From the NCBI GenBank assembly GCA_003225075.1, contig QIAP01000070.1, positions 1 through 34,790 on the forward strand: 34,790 nucleotides of DNA, given 5' to 3'. Of the stretch, positions 15,850 through 25,677 are shown piece after piece. This DNA comes from Acidobacteriota bacterium. Its GTDB lineage: Bacteria; Acidobacteriota; Terriglobia; Terriglobales; Acidobacteriaceae. Both the position numbers and the translations under genes were made by a program. The number at the start of each line of letters is the position of its first letter. Position 1 is the stretch's first letter. Below the pieces are notes generated by a model. The model did not search any database and had not been told where the DNA came from. It saw only the letters and a list, made by a program, of their open reading frames with translations.

Positions 15850-16194
15850 ATGGGCAGTGTGATGTTATTGCAATCGTTAAAAGATGGCATTCTTGGCCAG
15901 GCCAGTGTCAAGGCGATCTATGGCGAACCAATCGTGGCCCAAGGAAAAACCATCATTCCGGTCGCTCGCATCAGTTATGGCTATGGAGCCGGCGCGGGCA
16001 CGGGCGGCGTAGGGGACACTAGCGCTCGGGGAGAGGGTGGTGGTGGCGGGGGAGGCGTTCACGCCGTCCCTGTAGGAGTAATAGAAGTCAGCGATCAGCA
16101 GACTCGCTTCGTTCCCATCAGCGATCGCAAGAAGCTCACCGGCGTGTTGCTACTCGGCGTCGGTCTGGGCATGTGGTTGGGCTATCGTCGGTAA
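15850..16194 (+). CDS. GerW/YtfJ-family small protein
   Basis: A 114-residue protein with a GAGGAG ribosome binding site before ATG 15850. The order of elements fits the GerW (YtfJ) family: an N-terminal helix LLQSLKDGILGQASVKAIYGEPI, then GKTIIPVARISYGYGAGAG, a glycine-rich stretch (about 43-69), AVPVGVIEVSDQQTRFVPI, and here a C-terminal membrane segment (about 97-112). In Bacillus the relative is linked with spore germination, but the family is widespread in non-spore-formers and its biochemical role is not established. It is isolated on the plus strand between two minus-strand genes. Confidence 0.85.
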   Translation: MGSVMLLQSLKDGILGQASVKAIYGEPIVAQGKTIIPVARISYGYGAGAGTGGVGDTSARGEGGGGGGGVHAVPVGVIEVSDQQTRFVPISDRKKLTGVLLLGVGLGMWLGYRR

Positions 16195-16383
16195 AACTGA
16201 AGACTGCCCGGGACGTTCGAGCGAGCGAATGACGCTCAGGGCACAGCTCGACGTACAAAATCTAGCTAACCATCAATTTGTTTACAATTTTGGAAATCCT
16301 TTTTCCGGTACTCACTTTGGTTACCCGCGAGTTTGGGCAGCAAGGCTGAAATTTACTTTTCTTTAACCGGTGTTTCGAGATGT

Positions 16384-17388
16384 TCAGAAAAGGGCCAGTT
16401 GTTCTTCGGATCGCTTCGTCAGTTCGAGCCGCTCCCCATAGCGTTGACGATTGCCGCCGATGCTGTGCTTCTGTCGCAGATGGGCCATCAATTGCGAGAT
16501 CCTTTTGTGATAGGCCTGAGGCAGAAATGCCTTCTTGCTGAATCTTTCCCGGTAACTTTGCGCCAGATGAGGAAACTGTTTCTCCAAGAAGGGAAGAAAG
16601 ATCGCCGCTGAACAGGGCTTGAGGAAGAGTGGATTGGCGTAAATATATTTGCCTCCTGCGGCAGCCGTTGCTTTCACGAGCGCCTCAAGATCCCGGCTTG
16701 AATCAGTAATTCCAGGAAGCACCGGAGCGCAAATTACCCCGGCATTAACGCCCGCCTCATTTAGTTTTCTTACGGTCTCCATGCGCAGATCGGGGCGGGG
16801 AGCACGCGGCTCCAGAATCCGCGCAAGATCACAATCTAATGTCGTGATGGTCAGGTTGACGAAGAGCTGATTATGTTCAGCAACCTTTTGCAAAAGATCA
16901 ATATCCCGTACAACCAGATTGGATTTCGTGACTATACCCAGCTCATAGCTGTGACGCCGGCTGAACTCTTCCAGGATGGCTCGGGTAACTTCGTAACGGC
17001 GTTCAGATGGCTGGTATGGATCGGTTGCGGTGCCCATGGCAATCGACTCCCCGATCTTGACTTGGCGCAGTTCCTGCCGGAGCAGGTCGGCCGCGTGTTC
17101 TTTGACATAGATTTTCCGCTCAAAATCTACGCCGTCCCGCATTTCCATGAACTCGTGGGTGTAACGGGCGTAGCAATACTTGCAGGCGAATTCGCATCCC
17201 CGATATGGATTAATAGTCCAGGTGAATGGCATTCGCGCACTGGTGCACCGGTTAAGTAGAGAGCGCACTGGCAGAGTGAAGTATTCAACGTCATGGCCTT
17301 CTCGCAGTGATTCCCCGTGCGTCGCCAAGCGTGCGATTCCCACCACCCGGGTCTCTTTTGTGATTTCGGGAAAGGGTAGGGAAGCCAT
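16384..17388 (-). CDS. Radical SAM protein (SplB-like/Rv2578c-like)
   Basis: A 334-residue radical SAM enzyme. The cluster motif C65-x3-C69-x2-C72 lies in NPYRGCEFACKYCYARY, the form shared with the SplB-like and Rv2578c-like group, preceded by FTWTINPYRGC. Downstream are GTATDPYQPSERRYEVTR, a SAM-binding-like segment, and a barrel continuing to about residue 260. The C-terminal region (FLPFLEKQFPHLAQSYRERF) is typical of this uncharacterised group. It is not a photoproduct lyase on present evidence. The neighbours give no hint of substrate. ATG at 17388. Confidence 0.9.
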   Translation of the reverse strand: MASLPFPEITKETRVVGIARLATHGESLREGHDVEYFTLPVRSLLNRCTSARMPFTWTINPYRGCEFACKYCYARYTHEFMEMRDGVDFERKIYVKEHAADLLRQELRQVKIGESIAMGTATDPYQPSERRYEVTRAILEEFSRRHSYELGIVTKSNLVVRDIDLLQKVAEHNQLFVNLTITTLDCDLARILEPRAPRPDLRMETVRKLNEAGVNAGVICAPVLPGITDSSRDLEALVKATAAAGGKYIYANPLFLKPCSAAIFLPFLEKQFPHLAQSYRERFSKKAFLPQAYHKRISQLMAHLRQKHSIGGNRQRYGERLELTKRSEEQLALF

Positions 17389-17573
17389 TGGCAGATTCGC
17401 TTTTTATTCGCCGTAAGAATTGTAGCTGATGCGGGGGGTGCTTATCAACCAGACGGGTAATAATCCGATTCATCCTCTATGCTTCCAGTCGCGTTGGTGA
17501 CCCATTGTTGGCTGAACCAAAGTGGTCCCATGAATAGCAGTGCGGGGGCCCGCTCTCCGAGACCGGCTCAGTC

Positions 17574-18101
17574 CTACTTTCGTTTTGCACGGTCTGTTCC
17601 TTGGCGGTAAATCACCGTGAGACCGTACACGACAGAAGTGAGCACCAAGACGATGATAGAAACGCGCATTACCTCCGGACCTGGGATCCATACGGTTTTA
17701 GGAAACAGAATCAAGAGCAACCCACCACCAAGCACTACCACCCAACCAGCAACGAGAAGTCGCCCAAACCTGCTTTTGACGTCCTCGCTCGTTCCGAGGA
17801 CTCCTCCTTCTCGTCCTCTTTTTTGAATCGCTTGAGGACGATAGACAAAAAAGTAATAGAGGCAACTTCCATACCAAAACCCAACCAACAAGACGACAAA
17901 CCACAGTCGCTTTGCATAGACCTTGGAGCTATCGATCCTCACCCAATACCGCCACATGCCGAACCACAAAAAAAATAGCGCAATAGGTCCCAACACGCCC
18001 AAAATACTCAATGGGAGCCTGAGCCAGAAGGATAGGCTTTTAGGGTCCACTCGGCCTAAGAAAACAGGAGTTAAGGGAAGCACCAAGATCGTGGAAAACA
18101 A
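17574..18101 (-). CDS. Hypothetical multi-pass membrane protein
   Basis: I do not recognise a family. The product (about 175 residues from a TTG at 18101) has four or five hydrophobic segments: near the N-terminus (STILVLPLTPVFLG), LPLSILGVLGPIALFFLWFG, LWFVVLLVGFWYGSCLYYFF, LLVAGWVVVLGGGLLLILF and MRVSIIVLVLTSVVYGLTV. A charged loop (KRGREGGVLGTSEDVKSRFGR) lies between the third and fourth. The open frame extends a few codons upstream (GRKALFVFLF), giving a better hydrophobic segment but no ATG or GTG, so the true start is unclear. This could reflect a frameshift in the T-rich run at 18100-18115. It sits alone between the radical SAM gene and pgl. Confidence 0.55.
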   Translation of the reverse strand: MFSTILVLPLTPVFLGRVDPKSLSFWLRLPLSILGVLGPIALFFLWFGMWRYWVRIDSSKVYAKRLWFVVLLVGFWYGSCLYYFFVYRPQAIQKRGREGGVLGTSEDVKSRFGRLLVAGWVVVLGGGLLLILFPKTVWIPGPEVMRVSIIVLVLTSVVYGLTVIYRQGTDRAKRK

Positions 18102-18245
18102 AAAAACAAAAAGAGCTTTTCGGCCTGGGGACTAATAAGCCAATCATCTCTGTACCTGTCCCACAGGCCAAATAACCCAATTGTTTTAAATCGCATAAAG
18201 ATTCACGTTCCGGTTATCTCAGTCAGGGCCGGACCGATCGTCACT

Positions 18246-19022
18246 TTACTTGTTCCTGATTGGCTCGATACGTTGTATTGAAGTTGGGGGCAGACTGGCA
18301 GCGGCAGTTCGATCCACCGCCCATATCACTTTGCCATTCAGAGGCTGCACCAACTTTGCTGGAAACTGATCGGCCGGCGAATCACTGGCCAAGACCTCGC
18401 GCAAGGCAGCGGCTTTGTCACTTCCGGTCACGAGAAACATCACGCAAGCAGAGTTATTTATCACTGGAAGAGTCAAGGTCAAACGATAGGCTTGGAATTT
18501 CTCGATCCAGTTGGCGACAACCAGTCTCGTCTTTTCCTGAAGAGCGTCAGTATGCGGGAACAGGGAGGCTGTGTGTCCGTCCGGCCCCATCCCCAAGAGA
18601 ATCAAATCAAAGCGGGGGAATTCTCCTGGCTTCAACTTAAAGAACTTCCTAAGGGTTTGTTCGTAACTCGCGGCGGCGCGGACAGCGTCCTTTTCCTCCG
18701 TTGGGATGCGAAAAACCTTCTCTGTGGGAACCGGCACTTTCGAAAGGAGTGCTTCTTTTGCCATGCGGTAGTTGCTATCAGGATGGTCAGGCGGGACGTG
18801 GCGCTCATCGCCCCAGAAGAAAAAGATCTGGGCCCACGGTAATTTGGCGGCGTAGCGTTCAACCAGCAGTTGGTAGAGAGCCTTAGGGGTTGAGCCGCCT
18901 GACAACGCGACGGTGAACCGACCGCGTTTGCTGACCGCGTCGTTCGTCTGCCTGACAAACTCCTCGGCGGCAAGCTCGAAAACCTCCTGTGAGCTTGCCA
19001 GCACCCTGATCTCGGGACTCAT
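18246..19022 (-). CDS. pgl: 6-phosphogluconolactonase
   Basis: It hydrolyses 6-phosphogluconolactone to 6-phosphogluconate, the second step of the oxidative pentose phosphate pathway. The 258-residue cytosolic protein has the Pgl (DevB-type) motifs: VALSGGSTPKALYQLL near residue 38, FFFWGDERHVPPDHPDSNYRMA near 67-88, and LILLGMGPDGHTASLFPHT near 140-158, whose His and Asp contribute to catalysis. ATG 19022 overlaps the glk stop by 4 bp (ATGA), so the two are translationally coupled. It is the last gene of the tkt-to-pgl operon. Length and motifs are normal. Confidence 0.95.
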   Translation of the reverse strand: MSPEIRVLASSQEVFELAAEEFVRQTNDAVSKRGRFTVALSGGSTPKALYQLLVERYAAKLPWAQIFFFWGDERHVPPDHPDSNYRMAKEALLSKVPVPTEKVFRIPTEEKDAVRAAASYEQTLRKFFKLKPGEFPRFDLILLGMGPDGHTASLFPHTDALQEKTRLVVANWIEKFQAYRLTLTLPVINNSACVMFLVTGSDKAAALREVLASDSPADQFPAKLVQPLNGKVIWAVDRTAAASLPPTSIQRIEPIRNK

Positions 19023-20020
19023 GGCTTCTCAACCGCTACGTTCGTCGTCCTCACGACGGCGCAGCGCGCAGCCCCAAGCAGGGCAGTCTTGTCATTGGTG
19101 ATCACTTTGACCGGAATGGTTTCCATCAAGGCTTGCATGCGACCTTTGCCGACAAAGCTCTGCATGAAGAGAGGACCAGAAAGTTTAGTGAGAATTTTTG
19201 GCGCGATTCCTCCCCCCAGAAAAATTCCTCCAGTGCTCAAGATTTTGAGCGCAAGATTGCCGGCTTCGGCGCCGTAAATTGAAACCCAAAGATCGAGTGC
19301 CTGTTCAGCGAGTGGCGATTTTCCCGACAAAGCTGCGTGCGAAATTGCAGCGGCGGCATCACCGTGGGCCATTGCCTCCACGAGCCATGGTGGTTCTTCT
19401 CCGCGCCCGGTATCGCGCAAGAAATGGAATACGTTCACCAGCCCGGGCCCGGAGACGATACGCTCATAGCTGACGTGCCCGAAGCGCGTGTGCAGATACC
19501 GAAACAGATCGATCTCCAGCTCGTTGCGAGGAGCAAAATCAGCGTGGCCGCCCTCGCAAGCAAAGACAAGATGCTTCTTGCCGTCCCAAAACATGCCGGC
19601 CTCGCCCAAGCCGGTACCGGCGGCAATTACCGCCTGATTACCTACTGGGTTGCCTTTGACCTGATTTAAAGCTACCAGGTCTTTTTCCTCCAGCGCACTG
19701 ATCCCCCACGCGTTCGCTTCTAGATCATTGATCAGCAGCGCCGACCGGAGTTGAAGTTCCTTTGCCAGCCGGGAACTCTCAATGATCCAGGGCAAATTCG
19801 AGGTCTCAACTCTCCCATTGCGCACCGGCCCGGCGACACCGAAGCAGGCAGCGTCGGGATGCACGCCCTGCAATTCAATGAACTTGACCACAATTTCGTC
19901 GAGTCCACGGTGTTCGCGGCTGGGGAACACGGATTCTGACAGTAACTTCAGGTGTCCGTCTTGTAGTTCAAAGTAAGCTAATCGCGCATTGGTGCCGCCA
20001 ATATCGCCGGCCAGGATCAT
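19019..20020 (-). CDS. glk: Glucokinase
   Basis: It phosphorylates glucose to glucose 6-phosphate with ATP, providing substrate for Zwf and Pgi encoded next to it. The 333-residue protein belongs to the bacterial Glk family (pfam02685-like). It has the phosphate-1 motif [15 protein letters not shown] (3-17), [12 protein letters not shown] near 97-108, the GTGLGEA phosphate-2 motif, and [14 protein letters not shown] near 156-169, whose GGH segment is characteristic of this group rather than of ROK kinases. It overlaps zwf and pgl by 4 bp each. Confidence 0.94.
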   Translation of the reverse strand: MILAGDIGGTNARLAYFELQDGHLKLLSESVFPSREHRGLDEIVVKFIELQGVHPDAACFGVAGPVRNGRVETSNLPWIIESSRLAKELQLRSALLINDLEANAWGISALEEKDLVALNQVKGNPVGNQAVIAAGTGLGEAGMFWDGKKHLVFACEGGHADFAPRNELEIDLFRYLHTRFGHVSYERIVSGPGLVNVFHFLRDTGRGEEPPWLVEAMAHGDAAAAISHAALSGKSPLAEQALDLWVSIYGAEAGNLALKILSTGGIFLGGGIAPKILTKLSGPLFMQSFVGKGRMQALMETIPVKVITNDKTALLGAARCAVVRTTNVAVEKP

Positions 20021-21558
20021 TTCTCGAAATTCCTCCAGCGGCGGCCGTCCCGTTCTAGCAGGTCATCGGCCTCCTTCGGACCCCAGGTTCCCGCGGCGTA
20101 GTTGGGGAAATTTCGCGGCGGCAGGGCTTTCCACACATCAAGGATCGGACTCACAACGCACCAGCCCGCTTCCACCATATCTGCGCGCTGGAAAAGGGTG
20201 GGATCACCGATCATGCAATCGTGCAGCAGACGCTCGTAACCGGTATTGGGCTGCTGCCCGAAGTAGTCGGCGTAGGCGAAGTTCATGTCCACGGGGCCCA
20301 GTCGCATGACTGGACCAGGGACTTTCGCGGCGAAACGTAGAGAGATACCCTCCTCGGGCTGGATATGCAGCACCAATTGATTGGGCATCAAGTTTTCCAC
20401 CGGCGTGTCCCGGAAAAGCACAAATGGTGCGCGCCGGAATTGAATCATCACCTGCGTACTTCGCGCCGCCAGCCGCTTGCCAGTGCGGAGGTAAAAGGGT
20501 ACGTCGGCCCACCTCCAGTTGTCGATCAAAAGCTTTATAGCAACGAAGGTCTCCGTCCGCGAGTCAGGTGGAACCCCTTCTTCTTCGCGGTAAGCGGGCA
20601 CCCGCTGTCCTTCCACGATACCTTCTCCGTACTGTCCGCGAACCGTGCGGCGTAGCACTTCTTCAGCGCTCATCGGCTGAATTGCGTGCAAGATTTTTGC
20701 TTGTTCGTCGCGTACTGCATCCGCCTGAAATGAAATGGGCGGCTCCATAGAAGTCAGACTGATAAGCTGCATCATGTGGTTGGGAACCATGTCACGCAGG
20801 GCTCCCGCCGTGTCGTAGTAACTTCCGCGTTTCTCCACTCCGACGGTTTCAGCCACAGATATCTCTACGTGATCGATATAACGCCGGTTCCAAACCGGTT
20901 CGAAAATTCCATTGGCGAAACGGAAAGCCAAAATATTCTGAACCGTCTCTTTTCCGAGATAGTGATCGATCCGGTACACCTGCTTCTCTTCAGCAACTTT
21001 CAAGAGCTGTTTATTCAACGCTCTTGCTGACTCCAGATCGTGACCAAACGGCTTCTCAATGATGATTCGACGCCAGTGCTGATTGTCCTGCCCCAGCAGT
21101 CCTGCTTCGCCCAGATTCTCTATGATGGTGCCAAAAAACTCTGGTGCAGTTGCCAGGTAAAAAAAGTAGTTGCCATGGGTGGAGTGATCTTTGTCTACCT
21201 TTTGCAGCGTATCCTTCAACTGCTGATATATCTTTTTGTCCCTAAAATCTCCTGGTAGATAATGCATGCGGCGCACGAACCATTCCCACAGATCAGGATC
21301 GACCTGCGTCCCCGCAAACTGTTTTATGTCCTCGGAGATCTTCTTGCGAAAATCGTCGGTGGACATTGGAGTTCGTGCGATACCGACCACGGCGAACTCT
21401 CGCGATAACAGATGAGCTTTTGCGAGGTTGTACAGCGCAGGAATGAGCTTGCGCCGAGTCAAATCGCCGGCTACGCCGAAGATCACCATGACACAGGGAT
21501 CCCCGGGACGCCCAATTGGCGGTGCACTAATGGCGGGCATTTCTGCGGTATCAAGCAT
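20017..21558 (-). CDS. zwf: Glucose-6-phosphate 1-dehydrogenase
   Basis: It oxidises glucose 6-phosphate to 6-phosphogluconolactone with reduction of NAD(P)+. The 513-residue protein shows the nucleotide-binding motif [19 protein letters not shown] (27-45), EKPFGHD at 168-174 and the active-site motif RIDHYLGKE at 196-204, in which the second His-neighbouring Asp/His pair binds substrate. Length is standard. ATG 21558 is preceded by GGGAG at a good distance. The stop overlaps glk (ATGA). It lies 44 nt after gnd. Confidence 0.97.
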   Translation of the reverse strand: MLDTAEMPAISAPPIGRPGDPCVMVIFGVAGDLTRRKLIPALYNLAKAHLLSREFAVVGIARTPMSTDDFRKKISEDIKQFAGTQVDPDLWEWFVRRMHYLPGDFRDKKIYQQLKDTLQKVDKDHSTHGNYFFYLATAPEFFGTIIENLGEAGLLGQDNQHWRRIIIEKPFGHDLESARALNKQLLKVAEEKQVYRIDHYLGKETVQNILAFRFANGIFEPVWNRRYIDHVEISVAETVGVEKRGSYYDTAGALRDMVPNHMMQLISLTSMEPPISFQADAVRDEQAKILHAIQPMSAEEVLRRTVRGQYGEGIVEGQRVPAYREEEGVPPDSRTETFVAIKLLIDNWRWADVPFYLRTGKRLAARSTQVMIQFRRAPFVLFRDTPVENLMPNQLVLHIQPEEGISLRFAAKVPGPVMRLGPVDMNFAYADYFGQQPNTGYERLLHDCMIGDPTLFQRADMVEAGWCVVSPILDVWKALPPRNFPNYAAGTWGPKEADDLLERDGRRWRNFEK

Positions 21559-21602
21559 AGAGTTACTCCCGGAGCCAGCAATGACTGGGGGTCTTCCGGA
21601 AC

Positions 21603-22595
21603 TTATGCTGTTTTTGCGACGATGGACGGCTCGACATGACCGCCAAACTTCTGCCGCATAGCGGAAAGCATTTTATCCGCGAAGGTGTGCTCCTGGCGCG
21701 AACGGAACCGGGCATACAGGGCCGCTGAAAGCACTCCCACCGGTACCGCCTCTTCAATCGCGGCCTGAATCGTCCAGCGCCCTTCACCTGAATCCTGAAC
21801 GAAACCGGTGTATTCCGATAGCGTGGGATTCTCCGTCAATGCCATGGCTGTGAGATCAAGCAGCCAGGAACTGACGACACTACCTCGACGCCACACTTCA
21901 GCAATATCCGCCAGGTTAAGATCGTAACGCATATCCTCCGGCAGGTCTTTCTTGCTCGCATTGCGGAAAATGTCGAAGCCCTCAGCGTAAGCCTGCATGA
22001 TGCCGTACTCAATTCCGTTGTGCACCATCTTGACGAAGTGGCCTGCGCCTGAAGGACCGCAATGAATATAGCCGTCTTCTGCGGTGCCATTTAGGCGTTC
22101 ACGTCCCGGAGTACGAGGGATTTCGCCACGGCCGGGGGCCAGCGTTTTGAAAATAGAGTCAAGCCGCTGCACAGTTTCTTTCGGCCCGCCTATCATCATG
22201 CAATAACCGCGCTCTAAGCCCCAAACGCCGCCGCTAGTGCCAACGTCTATGTAGTGAATGCCCTTGTCTTTGCATAGCCGGGCGCGGCGAACATCATCCT
22301 TGTAGTAGGAATTGCCACCATCAATAATCGTGTCACCGTGCTGCATGTGTTGCGCCAGCGCCAGTACAGTTTGTTCGGTCGGACCACCGGCAGGCACCAT
22401 CACCCATGCCGCTCGCGGCGGCTTCAGCTTACCGATGAAATCCTCGAGTGACGCGGATCCAACTGCGCCTTCGCTCGCCAACTGCTTCACGGAGTCCGCA
22501 CTTAAGTCAGAAACAACGACTTGATGACCGCTACGCATAAGGCGACGCGTCATATTGGATCCCATCCGGCCCAACCCGACCATTCCCAGTTGCAT
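21603..22595 (-). CDS. gnd: 6-phosphogluconate dehydrogenase, decarboxylating, short (GndA/YqeC-type)
   Basis: It converts 6-phosphogluconate to ribulose 5-phosphate and CO2. The 330-residue length marks the short type (about 300-330 residues) rather than the 470-residue E. coli type. Visible motifs are GLGRMGSNM at 7-15, [12 protein letters not shown] near 90-101, [21 protein letters not shown], and the catalytic [19 protein letters not shown]. At the end of the second strand the residue is Asp30 (VVSDLS) where NADP-type enzymes have an Asn-Arg pair, which suggests NAD+ preference. AAGGAG precedes ATG 22595. Fits the operon between tal-pgi and zwf. Confidence 0.95.
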   Translation of the reverse strand: MQLGMVGLGRMGSNMTRRLMRSGHQVVVSDLSADSVKQLASEGAVGSASLEDFIGKLKPPRAAWVMVPAGGPTEQTVLALAQHMQHGDTIIDGGNSYYKDDVRRARLCKDKGIHYIDVGTSGGVWGLERGYCMMIGGPKETVQRLDSIFKTLAPGRGEIPRTPGRERLNGTAEDGYIHCGPSGAGHFVKMVHNGIEYGIMQAYAEGFDIFRNASKKDLPEDMRYDLNLADIAEVWRRGSVVSSWLLDLTAMALTENPTLSEYTGFVQDSGEGRWTIQAAIEEAVPVGVLSAALYARFRSRQEHTFADKMLSAMRQKFGGHVEPSIVAKTA

Positions 22596-22662
22596 GCTTC
22601 TGCTCCTTACTGATGCACAAGTCTGGCGCTTGCGGACGACGTTTACGCCAGAGGATGAAAGT

Positions 22663-25554
22663 TTACGCTAAGGCTTGTTGTATCGCTGATTGCAGCGCTT
22701 TCAGCCCGGCCTGCACGTCGGCGCCAAGATGAACGCGCAAAGCGCGACGTTTGCGTTCAGTCAACACCTGGAAGTCTCCGCGCGCCTGTGCCGCTTTCAC
22801 CACGCCAAAAGTATATTGGTGTCCGGGCACAGGCAAATCGTGAGCATCATCGCATGTGATTTGCAGAAATACTCCGGAGTTCGGCCCGCCTTTGTACGCC
22901 TGCCCGGTAGAGTGGAGAAAACGCGGGCCAAAGCCCAAACATGTCGCTACCCGCTTCTTGTCTCGCACGGTATGACGAACCACTTGCAATTCGTCTTCGT
23001 GGACCTGCTTCATCTCGACATAAGCCAGGAGGGCAAAATAGTCGCCATCGTGAACGCGACTAAGATGTGCACGCAAATACCCGGCGAGTGATTTGTCACT
23101 CCCGGCGGCCTTGGCGAGTTCCGCGGCATTGTGGTCGTCTGTGAATAGCTTGATGCCCGTATTTTCGACAAGGGGTCTCTCCGCAGGAAGAGAACCCTTC
23201 TTCTCATACTCCGTGGTTAGGTCGCGTGTGACGACCTTGCTGGCCTCGACATCCGGCTGGTTGAATGGATTGATGCCGATAATCGCCCCCGCAACCGCGG
23301 TGGCAATCTCCCAGCGGAAGAACTCTTGGCCGAGGTCGTAAACGTCCGTCATTGAAATGCGTACTACAGGATGCCCGGCCTTCTCGATCGCGGCGAGCTT
23401 GGCGTCTTGTGCGGCATCAGGCGCAGATTCCAGACGAATGTAAGCGAAGACGCGGTCGCTTCCATAGACCTCAGGTTTGCCAAGTTGTTCACGATCGACT
23501 GGAATAATCCCTTTGCCCAGCTTGCCGGTGGACTCCGCCAGCAATTGCTCCAGCCATGCTCCCAAATCGGAAATGCCCGGCGACGTAACAATCGTGACCT
23601 TGTCGCGCCCGTTTCTGGCAGCTATGCCGAGGATTATCCCAAGCAGCACTCCTGGATTCTCCTGTACTGGCACGCAAGACATGCAAGCCTGCACCATTTC
23701 CTCGGTGCGATCGAGAAACTTTTGCGTGTCCAGACCCATGACCGCGGCCGGCACCATGCCGAAATTGGATAACACTGAGTAGCGGCCACCGATGCTGGGC
23801 AATCCGTGAAAAATGTTGCGGAAATGATCTGCCTCGGCAACCTGCTCCATCTTCGAACCGGGATCGGTGATGGCGATGAAATGACTGCCCGCCTTGTCCA
23901 CGCCCAAAATCTGTTTCGCACGTTCGAAAAAGTACTGCTTGAAGATGTTTGGCTCTAGCGTGCTGCCCGACTTGCTGGACACGATGAACAGTGTCTTCGC
24001 AATATCAATTTTGTTCTCAATAGCCTTGATTTGCGCTGGATCGGTGGAATCGAGCACGAGCAGTTCTGGGAAACCCGAGACCGTGCCAAATGTCCTGACC
24101 AAAACCTCGGGTCCGAGGCTCGATCCCCCCATACCCAATAGCAGCGCCTGGGTGAAACCGGCGCTCTTCACGCCCTGCGCCACCCGGCGCAGTTCCTGAT
24201 GACGAGTGATCTGGTCTTCCGTGATATCCAGCCATCCCAGCCACTTGCATTCGTCCGACCCGGTCCAGAGAGAGGCATCACGCTGCCACAGTCGCCGCAC
24301 CTTTCCGTTGGCACGCCAATCGTCAATCGAGGTCTTAACCGCAGTAGTCAGAGGCTGTGGCAAAACGTAGGTCTGTTGATTTATTTTTGGCGTAACCTGG
24401 CGCTTGCTGCTCTTCTCTACCGCTTCCAGAAGTTTGTCGAATGCGTCGGCGAAGAGGCGGACACCATCCTCTGTAAGTTTGTCGGTTACCTCCTTCATCG
24501 AGATTCCGACTTTTGCCAGCGTCTCCATAGTCTGCTTCGCAGCGTCGATGTTTTCCGTCAAGCTCTCGCGCGGCACGCCGTGATCGCGGAAGGCATCCAG
24601 TGTGGCGGGAGGCACAGTGTTTACGGTATCCGGACCAATCAATTCCTCTATGTAGAGAACATCGCGATAGTTAGGATTTTTGGTGCTGGTGCTGGCCCAG
24701 AGCACGCGCTGAGTCTGCGCTCCCTTGGAAGCCAGAGCCTGCCAGCGCTGTCCGCTAAAGATTTGCTGATAGCGTTTATAAGTTAACTTGCCGTTGGCGA
24801 TCGCCACTTTGCCCAGAAGACTCTTCAGCAAAGCCTGCTCCTGGGGATCGTTCGTCTGTTTCAGCCTCTCTGCAATTATCGAGTCCACCAAAGTGTCAAT
24901 ACGGCTAATGAAGAAGCTGGCCACGCTGGCCATCTTGCTGACGTCACCACCGCGAGTAGCAAGCTGCTCCAAACCGGCGATGTAGGCCTGTGCCACGCGC
25001 TCGTAGACCTCCTGAGAGAACAGCAGCGTCACGTTAATGTTGATGCCCTCGCTGATGAGCTGCTGAAAAGCGGGAATGCCCTCAGGGGTGCCCGGTACTT
25101 TGATCATTACATTTTCGCGGTCCACCGCCTTCCACAAGCGCCGGGCTTCTTCAATCGTCACCTTCGTGTCGCGAGCAAGGTAAGGCGACACCTCCAGGCT
25201 GACGTATCCATCGCGACGTTTCGTACTTTGATAGACGGACCGAAGGATATCTGCGGCATCCTGAATATCCCGAATTGCAAGTTGCTCGTAACGGGCCTTG
25301 GCATCAAGGTCGCGCTGCGACTGCAGGGCGCCAAGAATGTCCGTGTAGTCGGTACTACCGGTAATGGCCTTCTCGAAAATAGAAGGATTGGAGGTGATTC
25401 CCCGCAGTCCATCTTCGTCAATCAAACGTTTGAGCTCGCCGCTGGTGATGAGGTTGCGCCGTATGTAATCAAGCCATACGGACTGGCCATATTTTTGGAG
25501 GTCTTTTAATGGATTTGTTGCCTTAGCAGTTTCTAGAATTCCAGCTTGCTGCAT
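22663..25554 (-). CDS. Bifunctional transaldolase / glucose-6-phosphate isomerase
   Basis: A 963-residue fusion. The N-terminal transaldolase (about 20-385) begins [20 protein letters not shown], has [13 protein letters not shown] at 52-64 and [10 protein letters not shown] at 150-159, in which Lys152 is the likely Schiff-base lysine, then [10 protein letters not shown]. After a linker (about 386-405), the isomerase (about 430-940) shows [12 protein letters not shown] at 473-484 and [12 protein letters not shown] at 525-536, the sugar-phosphate binding loops. Such tal-pgi fusions are known in several phyla, including Acidobacteriota and cyanobacteria. It links the non-oxidative branch to glucose 6-phosphate made by glk. 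Good spacing after tkt (123 nt) and before gnd (67 nt). No disruption seen. Confidence 0.95.
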   Translation of the reverse strand: MQQAGILETAKATNPLKDLQKYGQSVWLDYIRRNLITSGELKRLIDEDGLRGITSNPSIFEKAITGSTDYTDILGALQSQRDLDAKARYEQLAIRDIQDAADILRSVYQSTKRRDGYVSLEVSPYLARDTKVTIEEARRLWKAVDRENVMIKVPGTPEGIPAFQQLISEGININVTLLFSQEVYERVAQAYIAGLEQLATRGGDVSKMASVASFFISRIDTLVDSIIAERLKQTNDPQEQALLKSLLGKVAIANGKLTYKRYQQIFSGQRWQALASKGAQTQRVLWASTSTKNPNYRDVLYIEELIGPDTVNTVPPATLDAFRDHGVPRESLTENIDAAKQTMETLAKVGISMKEVTDKLTEDGVRLFADAFDKLLEAVEKSSKRQVTPKINQQTYVLPQPLTTAVKTSIDDWRANGKVRRLWQRDASLWTGSDECKWLGWLDITEDQITRHQELRRVAQGVKSAGFTQALLLGMGGSSLGPEVLVRTFGTVSGFPELLVLDSTDPAQIKAIENKIDIAKTLFIVSSKSGSTLEPNIFKQYFFERAKQILGVDKAGSHFIAITDPGSKMEQVAEADHFRNIFHGLPSIGGRYSVLSNFGMVPAAVMGLDTQKFLDRTEEMVQACMSCVPVQENPGVLLGIILGIAARNGRDKVTIVTSPGISDLGAWLEQLLAESTGKLGKGIIPVDREQLGKPEVYGSDRVFAYIRLESAPDAAQDAKLAAIEKAGHPVVRISMTDVYDLGQEFFRWEIATAVAGAIIGINPFNQPDVEASKVVTRDLTTEYEKKGSLPAERPLVENTGIKLFTDDHNAAELAKAAGSDKSLAGYLRAHLSRVHDGDYFALLAYVEMKQVHEDELQVVRHTVRDKKRVATCLGFGPRFLHSTGQAYKGGPNSGVFLQITCDDAHDLPVPGHQYTFGVVKAAQARGDFQVLTERKRRALRVHLGADVQAGLKALQSAIQQALA

Positions 25555-25677
25555 GACAGTTCTCCAGAATGACTTTAAGAAAAACTCGGGCCGCAGGAGC
25601 AGCAGCCATGATTTGATTGGTCTATGGCCGCTTCAAGGCGACCGTTTCTCCGAACCAGATCCCCGGGACCGTTGCAA

